From the NCBI RefSeq assembly GCF_020171285.1, contig NZ_JAIUZI010000010.1, forward strand, positions 186,001 through 250,000: a DNA stretch of 64,000 nucleotides. Direction: 5' to 3'. Source of the DNA: Seohaeicola saemankumensis (GTDB lineage: Bacteria > Pseudomonadota > Alphaproteobacteria > Rhodobacterales > Rhodobacteraceae). The notes beneath the pieces were generated by a model that saw only the letters and a program-made list of their open reading frames with translations, made no database searches and had not been told where the DNA came from. The position numbers and the translations under genes are program-made. Of this stretch, positions 25,868 through 34,423 are shown in pieces; position 1 is the first letter of the stretch, and each line of letters begins with the position of its first letter.

Positions 25868-26647
25868 ATGTATGTTCAGGGCAACCAATTCGGTACGCTC
25901 CGCGCCTCCATCCGCGACGAAATCGAACTTCAGGACCCGGTCTCGAACGGCACCCGTGGCATGCGCGCACGCCGGGTGCAGGAATGGCTCTGCCTGCACG
26001 GGCTGGGGCTGGTGATCGACGAGGATTTCGGCGGCATCACCGAGGGCCGCGTGCGCCAGTTCCAGTCCCGCGCCGGGCTTCCGGTCACCGGCGTCGTGGA
26101 TGCGGCAACCTTTGCCGCCATGACCGCGCCGATGGTCGGGGTGCTGCAACCCGCCGCGCAGGCGACGCACAGCTTTTCGGATGCGGTCACCGCCATGGCG
26201 CAGGTCCACCTGGCCGCGCACCCGGTCGAAATCGGCGGCCAGAACCGTGGCCCCTGGGTGCGGATGTACATGAACGGCGAAGAGGGCAACGCCTGGCCCT
26301 GGTGCGCCGGTTTCGTCACCTTCCTGATGCATCAGGCCGCCGAGATCCGCGATGCCAGCATGCCGATCAAGGGCAGCTTTTCCTGCGATACGCTGGCCGC
26401 CCAGGCCGAGACCGCCGGTTTGTTCGTCAAGGAGCGCGACGCCCGCCCGCAGGACCTGTCACCCGGCAGCCTGTTCCTGGTGCGGCGCACCTCTACCGAC
26501 TGGACCCATGTGGGGCTGGTATCGGATGCCGATCAGGGCGGCTTTGACACCATCGAGGGCAACACAAACGACGAAGGCTCGCGCGAGGGGTACGAGGTCT
26601 GCGCCCGTCGGCGGGGCTATTCCAGCAAGGATTTCGTGGTGTTCTAG
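25868..26647 (+). CDS. CHAP-domain protein with peptidoglycan-binding domain
   Basis: 259 residues with a good GGAA ribosome site and no signal peptide. Residues about 28-88 form a PG_binding_1 domain (VQEWLCLHGLG..., VRQFQSRAGLPVTGVVDAATFAAM). Residues about 100-259 form a CHAP cysteine amidase/endopeptidase with C146 in WPWCAGFVTF, H214 in DWTHVGLV and the polar residue of IEGNTN (about 232). The layout is that of a phage endolysin or a peptidoglycan hydrolase exported without a leader, but no phage genes surround it. It is convergent with the membrane-protein gene downstream. Confidence 0.85.
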   Translation: MYVQGNQFGTLRASIRDEIELQDPVSNGTRGMRARRVQEWLCLHGLGLVIDEDFGGITEGRVRQFQSRAGLPVTGVVDAATFAAMTAPMVGVLQPAAQATHSFSDAVTAMAQVHLAAHPVEIGGQNRGPWVRMYMNGEEGNAWPWCAGFVTFLMHQAAEIRDASMPIKGSFSCDTLAAQAETAGLFVKERDARPQDLSPGSLFLVRRTSTDWTHVGLVSDADQGGFDTIEGNTNDEGSREGYEVCARRRGYSSKDFVVF

Positions 26648-26669
26648 AAACCGTCCCCCGGCGGCACGC

Positions 26670-26702
26670 CCGGACCGGCCGGGTTTTCCACGGCCGGTCC
26701 GG
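26670..26702. terminator. Bidirectional hairpin between convergent genes
   Basis: Perfect 12-bp inverted repeat CCGGACCGGCCG / CGGCCGGTCCGG with a 9-base loop, centred between the stops at 26647 (plus) and 26715 (minus). There is no long T run on either strand, so it may act with Rho or only as a 3'-end barrier. Confidence 0.65.
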
Positions 26703-26714
26703 TGATCTATCGGA

Positions 26715-27929
26715 TTATTCGCCCGGCACCATCGCGGCGTCCGAGGGCAGGGTGAAATGCTGGCGGTTCAGACGGAACACCAGCACGATCATCGCTGCCT
26801 GCGCCACCAACGCCACGGCGGTGATCGCCCAATAACCCGCGCCGAACTTGTCGATCACACCGGCGCCCACCAGCCCCTTGTTGACAAAGAAGTGGATCAT
26901 CACCGACAGCGCCACACCCGGGCAGACCAGCGCATAAGATCCCGGCGAGGTCTGTGTGCCGAACACGTAATCCGTGAAATACCCCTGCCGCCGCAGCACC
27001 AGCAGCCCCAGCATCAGGAACAGGATCTGCACGGTCAGCAGCCGGGCCAGGAACACCATGGTTTCGCCCGCTGTCGTATGCGCGTCGAACCCGACATGCA
27101 GCCCGTGGCCCTGGCGCAGGAACAGGATGCCCAGCACTGTCATGATCGGCACGATCACCATCAGCGTCGGCCCGGCCTCCTTGGCGGTGCCATGCTGCAG
27201 CATCGAGGAAAACGCCGTGGTGGCGGCGATCACCGTGTAGAGGATCGCGGCAAAGCCAAAGAAAGTGCTGAACACCAGCGACGCGCCCACCGTCAGCGTC
27301 GCGTGGCTCATCGCCGCCGGCGCGGCCAGCCCGACGCCGACCATCGACAGCGCAAAGGCGGGCAGCAGCTGGGCAAAGGAGTTGTGCGCGGTCACGTCAA
27401 ACACCCCGCCCTTGGTCAGCACCCGTCCCAGGAAATCGCCGATGGTCCCGAACGCCCAGACACCGATCGCCAGGAACGCGACCAGCGCCATCGGGAACAG
27501 GTATTCGACCACCGACCACAGGTTCGGGACGAACACGAGACCGACGATGAACATCGCGTTGACCGTCATCGCCATGGCCAAAGGCGCCGCCAGCAGCGTG
27601 GTTTCCGCGTTCGACGCGCGCAGCGCGGCATAGGCCTCGGTCTTGCGGAACCGGGACAGCGCCGACAGGTTCCAAATCAGCGACTTGACGTTGAGAACGG
27701 CAAAGACCGCGATGCCGATCATCGCCAGCAGGGTCGCCGATTTCAACGCGACCGAACCGGTGTCGAACACCGCCATGATGTCCTCGAACACCGGCACGGG
27801 CCGGGATTTATGCGGCACCCAGAACATCAGGTACATGAAAAACGTCACCGTCAGACCTCCCGCCCCCAGCGAGGCCAGAAAGTAGAGCGGCGAGTAGGTG
27901 TCGGCGGGGCGTCTGAACGCATGCGGCAT
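26715..27929 (-). CDS. Polytopic membrane protein, TDT-like, under putative FNR and SqrR-type control
   Basis: 404 residues from ATG 27929 (GGAG 7 bases upstream); the upstream TTG at 27941 is less likely. About ten hydrophobic segments with few charged residues suggest an inner-membrane transporter of the tellurite-resistance/dicarboxylate (TDT/SLAC1-like) kind. I cannot prove the family by eye, and it may belong to the group annotated in some databases as TsoY. The promoter has a perfect FNR box and two ATTC-N8-GAAT boxes like those of the persulfide sensors SqrR/BigR, pointing to a job in sulfur-species export or handling when oxygen is low. Function unproven. Confidence 0.7.
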   Translation of the reverse strand: MPHAFRRPADTYSPLYFLASLGAGGLTVTFFMYLMFWVPHKSRPVPVFEDIMAVFDTGSVALKSATLLAMIGIAVFAVLNVKSLIWNLSALSRFRKTEAYAALRASNAETTLLAAPLAMAMTVNAMFIVGLVFVPNLWSVVEYLFPMALVAFLAIGVWAFGTIGDFLGRVLTKGGVFDVTAHNSFAQLLPAFALSMVGVGLAAPAAMSHATLTVGASLVFSTFFGFAAILYTVIAATTAFSSMLQHGTAKEAGPTLMVIVPIMTVLGILFLRQGHGLHVGFDAHTTAGETMVFLARLLTVQILFLMLGLLVLRRQGYFTDYVFGTQTSPGSYALVCPGVALSVMIHFFVNKGLVGAGVIDKFGAGYWAITAVALVAQAAMIVLVFRLNRQHFTLPSDAAMVPGE

Positions 27930-27945
27930 GGTCGGCTCCAATTAT

Positions 27946-27985
27946 ATTCCATATCTGGAATACATAAGTATTCCGAATCGAGAAT
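27946..27985 (-). promoter_or_regulatory. Two SqrR/BigR-type operator boxes (ATTC-N8-GAAT)
   Basis: Box 1 is TATTCCATATCTGGAATA (27945-27962), a near-perfect palindrome containing ATTC-N8-GAAT at 27946-27961. Box 2 is ATTC-N8-GAAT at 27970-27985. They start 24 bases apart. SqrR of Rhodobacter capsulatus, an ArsR-family persulfide sensor, is known to bind ATTC-N8-GAAT. They lie where the -10 and start site of the minus-strand promoter are predicted, fitting repression. Confidence 0.6.
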
Positions 27986-27992
27986 GTGTTGT

Positions 27993-28006
27993 TTGATCTG
28001 GATCAA
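27993..28006. promoter_or_regulatory. Perfect FNR/FnrL box
   Basis: TTGATCTGGATCAA matches TTGAT-N4-ATCAA at every defined base. For the minus-strand membrane protein, a class II position (-41.5) puts the start site near 27958, inside SqrR-type box 1, with TACTTA (27970-27965) as -10. For the plus-strand lipoprotein the same box would start transcription near 28041, so it may serve both. Confidence 0.75.
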
Positions 28007-28053
28007 GCCGCCGGGAAAGCATTCGTTAACCATTCGGACCGCAGTCTGCCGAC

Positions 28054-28464
28054 ATGCGATACTGGGCCATCATCCTGCTGAGTCTGCTCGCCGCCTGTGG
28101 CGGACCGACGCCGCATTTCCGGTCGGTTCCGGCCACGCGTATCGCAGTCGACGGCAGCCTCTTCGATGTCCGCGTGCGTGGCGGGCTGGCCGAGGCGGTG
28201 CGCCTGAACCCGCAATACGCGCCGCGCCTCGGCCCGATCGGTGATCGCGCGGCCTTTGCCATGGCGCGGGTCAGCGGCTGCCGGGTGACCGGCGTGCTGG
28301 GCGATCAGGCGGTGATCACCGGCGTGCTGGATTGCGGCGGCACCGGCGACCGCCGCGTCTGGTTACCCGTCGGCTATGCCAACTACAGCTGCCTCGAAGT
28401 CAGCCGGTGGGAGAACGAGGGGCCGGGGCCCAAGTACCTCGAATTCGACTGCGACCCGTACTGA
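28054..28464 (+). CDS. Small predicted lipoprotein
   Basis: 136 residues with a lipoprotein signal: hydrophobic MRYWAIILLSLLAAC with lipobox LLAAC (Cys 15). The mature part has four further cysteines (SGCRV, LDCGG, YSCLE, FDCDP) that could form two disulfides in the periplasm. I recognise no domain. It is divergent from the FNR- and SqrR-box promoter and may share it. Confidence 0.75.
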   Translation: MRYWAIILLSLLAACGGPTPHFRSVPATRIAVDGSLFDVRVRGGLAEAVRLNPQYAPRLGPIGDRAAFAMARVSGCRVTGVLGDQAVITGVLDCGGTGDRRVWLPVGYANYSCLEVSRWENEGPGPKYLEFDCDPY

Positions 28465-28488
28465 GTCCGGTTCGCCGCCACCGCCGCC

Positions 28489-29130
28489 CTATGACAGCAG
28501 CCAGCCCAGAACCGGCCCCTCTGCCGCCTCCAGGCACAGAAACAGCCCCGCTCCGGCGACCATCGCGCCCGCCAGCCGCGCCGGCATCGCCGCCGCGCCC
28601 GCGGCGCCGGCGACCCGCGCGACGACAAACCCGGCGCCAATCGCCAGCCCGTATTGCACTATGCCCAGCCCGATCAGGTATCCCGCCAGGACCGCGCCCG
28701 AAACCCCGCCCTCCTGCGCCGCGATGCTGGTGCCAAACCCGGCGCCGTGGAACAGGCCGAACAGGCCGAACATCAGCCCCAGCCCCGCCGGCGACATCGC
28801 CCGCCCACTGGCCAGCACCCCGCCGACAACCAGCAGCGACAGCGCGATCATCGCCTCGCGCAGCGGCAGCTCCCACCCGGTATAAAGCGCCGCGCAGCCC
28901 GCCAGCATCGCCACGACATAATGCAGCGGCCCGCGCAGCGGAACGCCCGCCAGCCGCGCCGCCAGCCCCATCGCCAGCACAAAGAACAGGTGATCGAACC
29001 CCAGCACCGGATGCCCCAGCCCCGACAACAGGCCGTGGCCGAGGGTCTCCATCGGCTGCCCCGCCAGAGGATGATGCGCCCATGCCGGGCTGCCAAGGCC
29101 CAGCAGGGCGACGGAAAGAATTCGTTTCAT
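28489..29130 (-). CDS. HupE/UreJ-family membrane protein
   Basis: 213 residues from ATG 29130. The signal peptide is cleaved after SPAWA, leaving an N-terminal HHP that may bind metal, followed by GHGLLSGLGHPVLGFDHLFFVLAMG, the HupE/UreJ signature with conserved His and Asp, then about six membrane segments. Members carry nickel or cobalt in the inner membrane, or are of unknown role when, as here, no hydrogenase or urease genes are near. It ends convergent with the lipoprotein, 24 bases apart. Confidence 0.9.
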   Translation of the reverse strand: MKRILSVALLGLGSPAWAHHPLAGQPMETLGHGLLSGLGHPVLGFDHLFFVLAMGLAARLAGVPLRGPLHYVVAMLAGCAALYTGWELPLREAMIALSLLVVGGVLASGRAMSPAGLGLMFGLFGLFHGAGFGTSIAAQEGGVSGAVLAGYLIGLGIVQYGLAIGAGFVVARVAGAAGAAAMPARLAGAMVAGAGLFLCLEAAEGPVLGWLLS

Positions 29131-29348
29131 GACAGCCCTCTCGCGCGGTTGCATCCGTTTCCCGCAGCCTGATCCATCCCGGTCAAAGCTGTCAACGCAG
29201 CACCGGCATCCGCTGCGAAATCCCCGGAAAACGTCAACATATTGTGGATAAATCGGCGGAAATTCCCAGATGCAGCGTCAAACGCATTGACTCAGCGCGG
29301 GGCAACACCGCACATTTTCAACTCAACAGGAATCACCAGGTCCCCATT
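29131..29348. promoter_or_regulatory. Divergent region between hupE-like gene and smc
   Basis: 218 bases, A/T-richer than the flanking genes. It must contain both promoters; no textbook -35/-10 pair, operator or hairpin was confidently found. The smc reading frame is open through part of it, but homologous SMC proteins start at 29349. Confidence 0.35.
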
Positions 29349-32300
29349 TTGCGCTTTTCGAAACTCAGACTGACCGGCTTCAAAAGCTTCGTCGATCCGA
29401 CCGATCTGATAATCGCGGACGGGCTGACCGGCGTTGTTGGTCCGAATGGCTGTGGCAAGTCGAACCTGCTGGAGGCGCTGCGCTGGGTGATGGGCGAAAA
29501 CCGTCCCAAGGCGATGCGCGGCGGCGGCATGGAGGATGTGATCTTTGCCGGCGCGGCGACCCGGCCCGCCCGCAACTTTGCCGAGGTCAGCCTGCAAATC
29601 GACAATTCCGAACGGCTGGCGCCCTCGGGGTTCAATGATCAGGACACGCTCGACATCGTGCGCCGCATTACCCGCGACGTCGGCAGCGCCTACAAGGCCA
29701 ACGCCAAGGACGTCCGCGCCCGCGACGTGCAGATGCTGTTCGCCGATGCTTCCACCGGGGCCCATTCGCCCTCGCTGGTGCGGCAGGGCCAGATCGCCGA
29801 GCTGATCAACGCCAAGCCGAAATCGCGCCGCCGAATCCTCGAAGAGGCCGCCGGTATCTCCGGCCTCTACCAGCGCCGGCACGAGGCCGAGCTGAAGCTG
29901 AACGGGGCCGAGGCCAATCTGCTGCGGGTCGACGATGTCATCGAACAGCTGGCCGCGCAGCTGGCCCAGCTGGCCCGCCAGGCCCGCCAGGCCGCCCGTT
30001 ACCGCGAAATCGGCACCCAGCTGCGGCAGGCCGAGGGCATGTTGCTCTACAGGCGCTGGAAAGAGGCGGACGAGGCGCGCGCCAGCGCCGAAGAGGTGCA
30101 TCGCACCCGCACCAGCGAGGCCGCCCAGGCCGAAGCCGCCGCCCGCGCCGCCGGCAAGGCCCGCGCCGCGACCGAGGACGCGCTGCCGCCGCTGCGCGAA
30201 GAGGAAACCATCGCCGCCGCCGTGCTGCAGCGTCTGCAGGTCCAGCGCGACACGCTCAAGGACCAGCAGGACCGGGCGCTGCAGACGATCGAGACCCTGA
30301 ACGCCCGGATCGCCCAGCTGGCCAAGGACATCGACCGCGAAACCGGGCTGAACCGCGATGCCGGCGAAACCATCGAACGGCTCGAATGGGAGGCGCGCGA
30401 ACTGGCCAAGGCGGGCGAGGGGCACGAGGCCCGGCTGGCCGAGGCCGCCGAACAGGCGCGCGAGGCCGCCGCCGTGCTCAGCGACCGCGAAGGCCGCCTC
30501 AGCGAGGTGACCGAAGACGTCGCCCGGCTGGCCGCCCGCCACCAGTCGGCGCAGCGCCTGCTGGACGACAGCCGCAAGATGCTGGCCCGCTCCGAAGGCG
30601 AGGAGGCCCGCGCGCGCGAGGCGGTGACCACCTCCGAAACCGCGCTGGCCAGCGCCGAGGCCGCCTTTGACGCCGCCGGCCGGGCCGAGGCGCAGGCGAT
30701 TGCAGATGCCGAACAGGCCGAGGCCGCGCTGGCCGCCGCCGATCAGCTGCGCAGCGACACGCAATCGCGCGAGGCCGAGGCCCGCGCCCAGCGGTCCGAG
30801 GCCGAAGGCGAGGCCGGCGCGCTCAAGGCCGAGGCGACGGCGCTGGCCAAGCTGGTGGCCCGCGACACCGCCGAAGGTGGCCAGGTGATGGACCTTCTGC
30901 GGGTTGCACCGGGCTATGAAAAGGCGCTGGGCGCGGCGCTGGCGGACGATCTGCGCGCACCGCTGGTGGACGCCGACGGCCCCTCCGGCTGGGTTCCGGT
31001 GCCCGGCTACGACCGGGACCAGCCGCTGCCCGACGGCGCCGAACCGCTGGCGCTGCATGTCTCCGGGCCGGATGCCCTGTCGCGCAGGATTGCCCAGATT
31101 GGGCTGGTGGATTCCGACGCCGGCGCGCGCCTGCAGCCGCTGTTGCAACCGGGCCAGCGGCTGGTCTCGGTGGATGGTGACCTGTGGCGCTGGGACGGGT
31201 TCCGCGCCTGGGCCGAGGACGCCCCCAGCGCCGCCGCGCTGCGGCTGGAACAGCTCAACCGGCTGGAGGCGCTGAAACAGGAGATGGAGCGCGTCGGCGC
31301 CCGGGCCGAAGGCGCCCGCGCCGCGCACGAGATGCTCAGCCGCAAACTGGCCGAGGTGACCGAGGCCGACAAGGCCGCGCGCCTCGCCCGCCGCGACGCT
31401 GATCAGGCCGTCGCCGTCGCCGCCCGCGCGCTCAGCCGGGCCGAGGCCGACCGCAACCTCGCCCAGGGCAAGCTGGAGAACCTCACGCTGGCCGTGACAC
31501 GCCACGCCGAAGACGCCATGGCCGCCCGCGCCCAGGTCAAGGAGGCCGAGGCCGGCCTGCAGGGTCTGGGAGATCTGGCCACCGCACGGCAACAGGTCGA
31601 GGACATCAAGCAGACCGTCGAAGCGGCCCGCATCACCATGCTCACCCGCCGCTCGGCCCATGACGAACTGCGCCGCGAGGGCGAGGCGCGCACCCGCCGC
31701 ACCCAAGAGGTGACCAAGGACATCAGCGGCTGGAAACACCGGCTGGAAACGGCGGAAAAGCGCATTGCCGAACTGGTCGAACGCAAGGCCGCCTCCGAGG
31801 TCGAACTGAAGGAGGCCAGCGCCGCCCCCGCCGAAATCGCCGCCAAACGCGACGAACTCTCCGTCGCCATCGCCCAGGCCGAAACCCGCCGGGCCGAGGC
31901 CGCCGACAAGCTGTCGCGCGCCGAGGGCGCGCAGCGCGAGGCCGTGCAGGCCGAACGCGAGGCCGAACGCCTCGCCTCCGAGGCGCGCGAAGCCCGTGCC
32001 CGCGCCGAGGCCCGCGTCGACGCCGCCCGCGAAACCGTGGTCTATGCCGCCGAACGCATCGCCGAGGATCAGCAGGTCACCCCCAACCAGCTGCTCAACC
32101 AGCTCGATGTGAATCCCGACCAGATCCCCACGGCCGAGACGCTTGAGGCCGACGTGAACCGCTACAAGCGCCAGCGCGACGCGCTCGGCGCGGTCAACCT
32201 GCGCGCCGAGGAAGACGCCACCGAGGTGCAGCAGGAACACGATACGCTGGTCGGCGAAAAGGCCGATCTCGAAGAGGCGATCAAGACCCTGCGCAACGGT

Positions 32301-32804
32301 ATCGCGGGGCTCAACCGCGAAGGCCGCGAACGGCTGCTGACCGCCTTTGAACAGGTCAACAGCAACTTTACCCTGCTGTTCAAGCACCTCTTTGGCGGCG
32401 GCGACGCCAACCTCGTGATGGTCGAAAGCGAGGACCCGCTCGAGGCCGGGCTGGAGATCATGTGCCAGCCGCCGGGCAAGAAGCTCTCGACGCTCTCGCT
32501 TCTGTCGGGCGGCGAACAGACGCTGACGGCGCTGGCGCTGATCTTTGCCGTGTTCCTCGCCAATCCGGCGCCGATCTGCGTGCTCGACGAGGTCGACGCG
32601 CCGCTCGATGATGCCAACGTGACCCGGTTCTGCGACCTGCTGGACGAGATGTGCCGCCGCACCGACACCCGGTTCCTGATCATCACCCACCATGCCGTCA
32701 CCATGAGCCGGATGGACCGGCTGTTCGGTGTCACCATGGCCGAACAGGGGGTGTCGCAGCTGGTCTCGGTCGATCTCAAGAAAGCGGCCTCGATGGTGGC
32801 CTGA
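29349..32804 (+). CDS. smc: Chromosome partition protein SMC
   Basis: 1151 residues from TTG 29349, chosen because SMC proteins of this group start with the sequence read here (M)RFSKLRLTGFKSFVD; the frame is open further upstream. The N-terminal ATPase half has Walker A GPNGCGKSN. Two long coiled coils of Ala/Glu/Arg-rich heptads (about 170-500 and 660-990) flank a hinge at about 510-640 (VMDLLRVAPGYEKALGAAL). The C-terminal half has the signature LSLLSGGEQTLTALAL and Walker B PICVLDEVDAPLDD. It folds and segregates the chromosome together with ScpA/ScpB, which are not in the window. Confidence 0.97.
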   Translation: MRFSKLRLTGFKSFVDPTDLIIADGLTGVVGPNGCGKSNLLEALRWVMGENRPKAMRGGGMEDVIFAGAATRPARNFAEVSLQIDNSERLAPSGFNDQDTLDIVRRITRDVGSAYKANAKDVRARDVQMLFADASTGAHSPSLVRQGQIAELINAKPKSRRRILEEAAGISGLYQRRHEAELKLNGAEANLLRVDDVIEQLAAQLAQLARQARQAARYREIGTQLRQAEGMLLYRRWKEADEARASAEEVHRTRTSEAAQAEAAARAAGKARAATEDALPPLREEETIAAAVLQRLQVQRDTLKDQQDRALQTIETLNARIAQLAKDIDRETGLNRDAGETIERLEWEARELAKAGEGHEARLAEAAEQAREAAAVLSDREGRLSEVTEDVARLAARHQSAQRLLDDSRKMLARSEGEEARAREAVTTSETALASAEAAFDAAGRAEAQAIADAEQAEAALAAADQLRSDTQSREAEARAQRSEAEGEAGALKAEATALAKLVARDTAEGGQVMDLLRVAPGYEKALGAALADDLRAPLVDADGPSGWVPVPGYDRDQPLPDGAEPLALHVSGPDALSRRIAQIGLVDSDAGARLQPLLQPGQRLVSVDGDLWRWDGFRAWAEDAPSAAALRLEQLNRLEALKQEMERVGARAEGARAAHEMLSRKLAEVTEADKAARLARRDADQAVAVAARALSRAEADRNLAQGKLENLTLAVTRHAEDAMAARAQVKEAEAGLQGLGDLATARQQVEDIKQTVEAARITMLTRRSAHDELRREGEARTRRTQEVTKDISGWKHRLETAEKRIAELVERKAASEVELKEASAAPAEIAAKRDELSVAIAQAETRRAEAADKLSRAEGAQREAVQAEREAERLASEAREARARAEARVDAARETVVYAAERIAEDQQVTPNQLLNQLDVNPDQIPTAETLEADVNRYKRQRDALGAVNLRAEEDATEVQQEHDTLVGEKADLEEAIKTLRNGIAGLNREGRERLLTAFEQVNSNFTLLFKHLFGGGDANLVMVESEDPLEAGLEIMCQPPGKKLSTLSLLSGGEQTLTALALIFAVFLANPAPICVLDEVDAPLDDANVTRFCDLLDEMCRRTDTRFLIITHHAVTMSRMDRLFGVTMAEQGVSQLVSVDLKKAASMVA

Positions 32805-32861
32805 TCGCGGCTGCCGAAAACGTGACGCGACAGCCCCGCCGATCCGCGCTAAGCTAAACCC

Positions 32862-33239
32862 ATGAAACGTTTTTTGCACGCACTTCTGGTTTGCGCACTG
32901 ACCGGGCCGGCACTGGCCGATACCCCCGCCGCGCGCCCCGGTGACATCGTGCTCAGCCTCGATGACCTGTACCGTCTCACGGCGGGCAACACCCTGACGT
33001 TTTTCGACCAGGGGCAGTCGCGGTTCTCGGTCGGCGGCGCCTATTCCTATACCTATCCCGACAGCGGCGGCACCGCCTTCGGCGTCTTCGACATTCGCGA
33101 TGACGGCACCGTCTGCATCCAGTTTCGCAACGGCCGCAGCCGCTGCGACCTCTACGTGCGGCGCGGCGCGGTGTTCTACCTGATCACCCAGTCGGGCGAC
33201 CGCTTCCCGTTCCGGACCGAATTCCGCCTACAGCCGTGA
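32862..33239 (+). CDS. Small secreted protein of unknown function
   Basis: 125 residues. The signal peptide MKRFLHALLVCALTGPALA is followed by a mature periplasmic domain of about 106 residues rich in beta-type alternation, with two cysteines (DGTVCIQF, SRCDLY) that may form a disulfide. The motif GTVCIQFRNGRSRCDLYVRRG recalls small domains with a Cys-x8-Cys hairpin common in alphaproteobacterial secreted proteins. No domain name can be given. Its last 12 bases overlap the convergent transglycosylase gene. Confidence 0.72.
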   Translation: MKRFLHALLVCALTGPALADTPAARPGDIVLSLDDLYRLTAGNTLTFFDQGQSRFSVGGAYSYTYPDSGGTAFGVFDIRDDGTVCIQFRNGRSRCDLYVRRGAVFYLITQSGDRFPFRTEFRLQP

Positions 33240-34394
33240 CAACAGCTCTGGCGTCGGCCAGGCATCCGCCGGCAGCCCCAGCCGGGCCTGTTCGGCCTGC
33301 ACCGCCGCGCGGGTCCGCGCGCCCAGAATGCCGTCTACCGCGCCCACGTCATAGCCGCGCGCCGCCAGTTTCCGCTGCAGGTCCTTCATCTGCGGCCCCG
33401 ACAGCCCCGGTTCCGGATCGCCCGCATCATAGACCTGCGCCCCCTCCAGCCGGGTGGCGAAATAGGCCGCCGTCATCACGTAGACAAAGCTCTGGTTCCA
33501 TTCGAAATAGACCCTGAAATTCGGATAGGCCAGGAACGCCGGCCCCTTGCGCCCCTGCGGCAGGATCACCGAGGCCGCGAGGCCCGGATCACCCAGCCCG
33601 CCCGCGCGCGCCCGCACGCCCATCTGCTGCCATTGGCCCACCGTCCGGCTTTGCGCCGGTCCGGTCACGGACCAGTCGAACCCCTCGGGCAGCGTGATCT
33701 CTTGCAGCCATGGCTCGCCCGCGCGCCAGCCCAGGTGCGACAGCATCTTGCCGCCCGACGTCAGCGCGTCCGGGGCCGAGGTCTTGAGGCGAACCTTGCC
33801 ATCGCCATCCGCGTCCACCCCGTTTTCCAGGATGTCGCGCGGCAGCATCTGCACCATGCCGATTTCCCCGGCCCAGGCGCCCGTGGTCGTGGCCGGGTCG
33901 AACCCGCCGCGCTCGTACAACTCCAGCGCGGCAAAAACCTGCGGCCGGAACAGATCGGGCCGCCGACAGTCATGCGCCAGCGTGACCAGCGCGTTCAGCG
34001 TGTTGAAATTGCCCTGGAACCCGCCGTAGTCGGTCTCGAACGCCCAGAACGCCAGCAGCACGCCCCGCGACACCCCGTACTGCGCCTCGATCCGGTCGAA
34101 CACCGCGTCGTATTTCTTGGCCATCTTGCGGCCCATGTCGATCCGGTTCTGCGAGATCAGGCGGCGCGAAAACTCGACAAAGGGTTTCTGGAACACGCCC
34201 TGCGCCCGGTCGGCCTTGAGCACGCTGCCGTCCTGCCGGGCCGAGGCAAAGAACCGCTCGACCGTGGCCGGGTCATGGCCGGCGGCCACGGCCTCGGTCT
34301 TCAACCCCTCGACGAACCCGGCAAAGCTGCCGCCGCACTGGGCAATGGCCGCCGGGGCGGACAGCAGGAAAAACAGGCAAACAAAAATGCGCAT
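33228..34394 (-). CDS. Lytic murein transglycosylase, MltB type, with peptidoglycan-binding domain
   Basis: 388 residues from ATG 34394, which gives a signal peptide ending near APAAIAQ. Residues about 25-300 are the MltB (SLT_2) fold: FVEFSRRLIS, the catalytic Glu in FWAFETDYGGFQGNFNTL, and GEIGMVQMLPRDILENGVDADGDG. It cleaves the MurNAc-GlcNAc bond of peptidoglycan in the periplasm with formation of an anhydro product. Residues about 325-385 are a PG_binding_1 domain (KDLQRKLAARGYDVGAVDGILGARTRAAVQ). Convergent 12-base overlap with the gene to its left. Confidence 0.93.
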   Translation of the reverse strand: MRIFVCLFFLLSAPAAIAQCGGSFAGFVEGLKTEAVAAGHDPATVERFFASARQDGSVLKADRAQGVFQKPFVEFSRRLISQNRIDMGRKMAKKYDAVFDRIEAQYGVSRGVLLAFWAFETDYGGFQGNFNTLNALVTLAHDCRRPDLFRPQVFAALELYERGGFDPATTTGAWAGEIGMVQMLPRDILENGVDADGDGKVRLKTSAPDALTSGGKMLSHLGWRAGEPWLQEITLPEGFDWSVTGPAQSRTVGQWQQMGVRARAGGLGDPGLAASVILPQGRKGPAFLAYPNFRVYFEWNQSFVYVMTAAYFATRLEGAQVYDAGDPEPGLSGPQMKDLQRKLAARGYDVGAVDGILGARTRAAVQAEQARLGLPADAWPTPELLSRL

Positions 34395-34423
34395 CGGATA
34401 ACATCCCTGAAACAAACCGGATA

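Noticed and set aside
25868..26647. Prophage or gene transfer agent cluster
   Set aside because: Only one lysin-like gene is present; no capsid, terminase, tail or portal genes lie anywhere in the window.
28026..28036. TTAACCAT as a CtrA site upstream of the lipoprotein
   Set aside because: Only one half-site is present; the second TTAA at 7-base spacing is missing.
26757..28244. 495-codon plus-strand frame
   Set aside because: His/Gln/Arg-rich antisense of the membrane-protein gene; crosses its promoter and has no ribosome site.
29292..32879. 1195-codon open frame on the minus strand
   Set aside because: Antisense shadow of smc; composition is Gly/Leu/Ala/Arg-biased and no family motif is seen.
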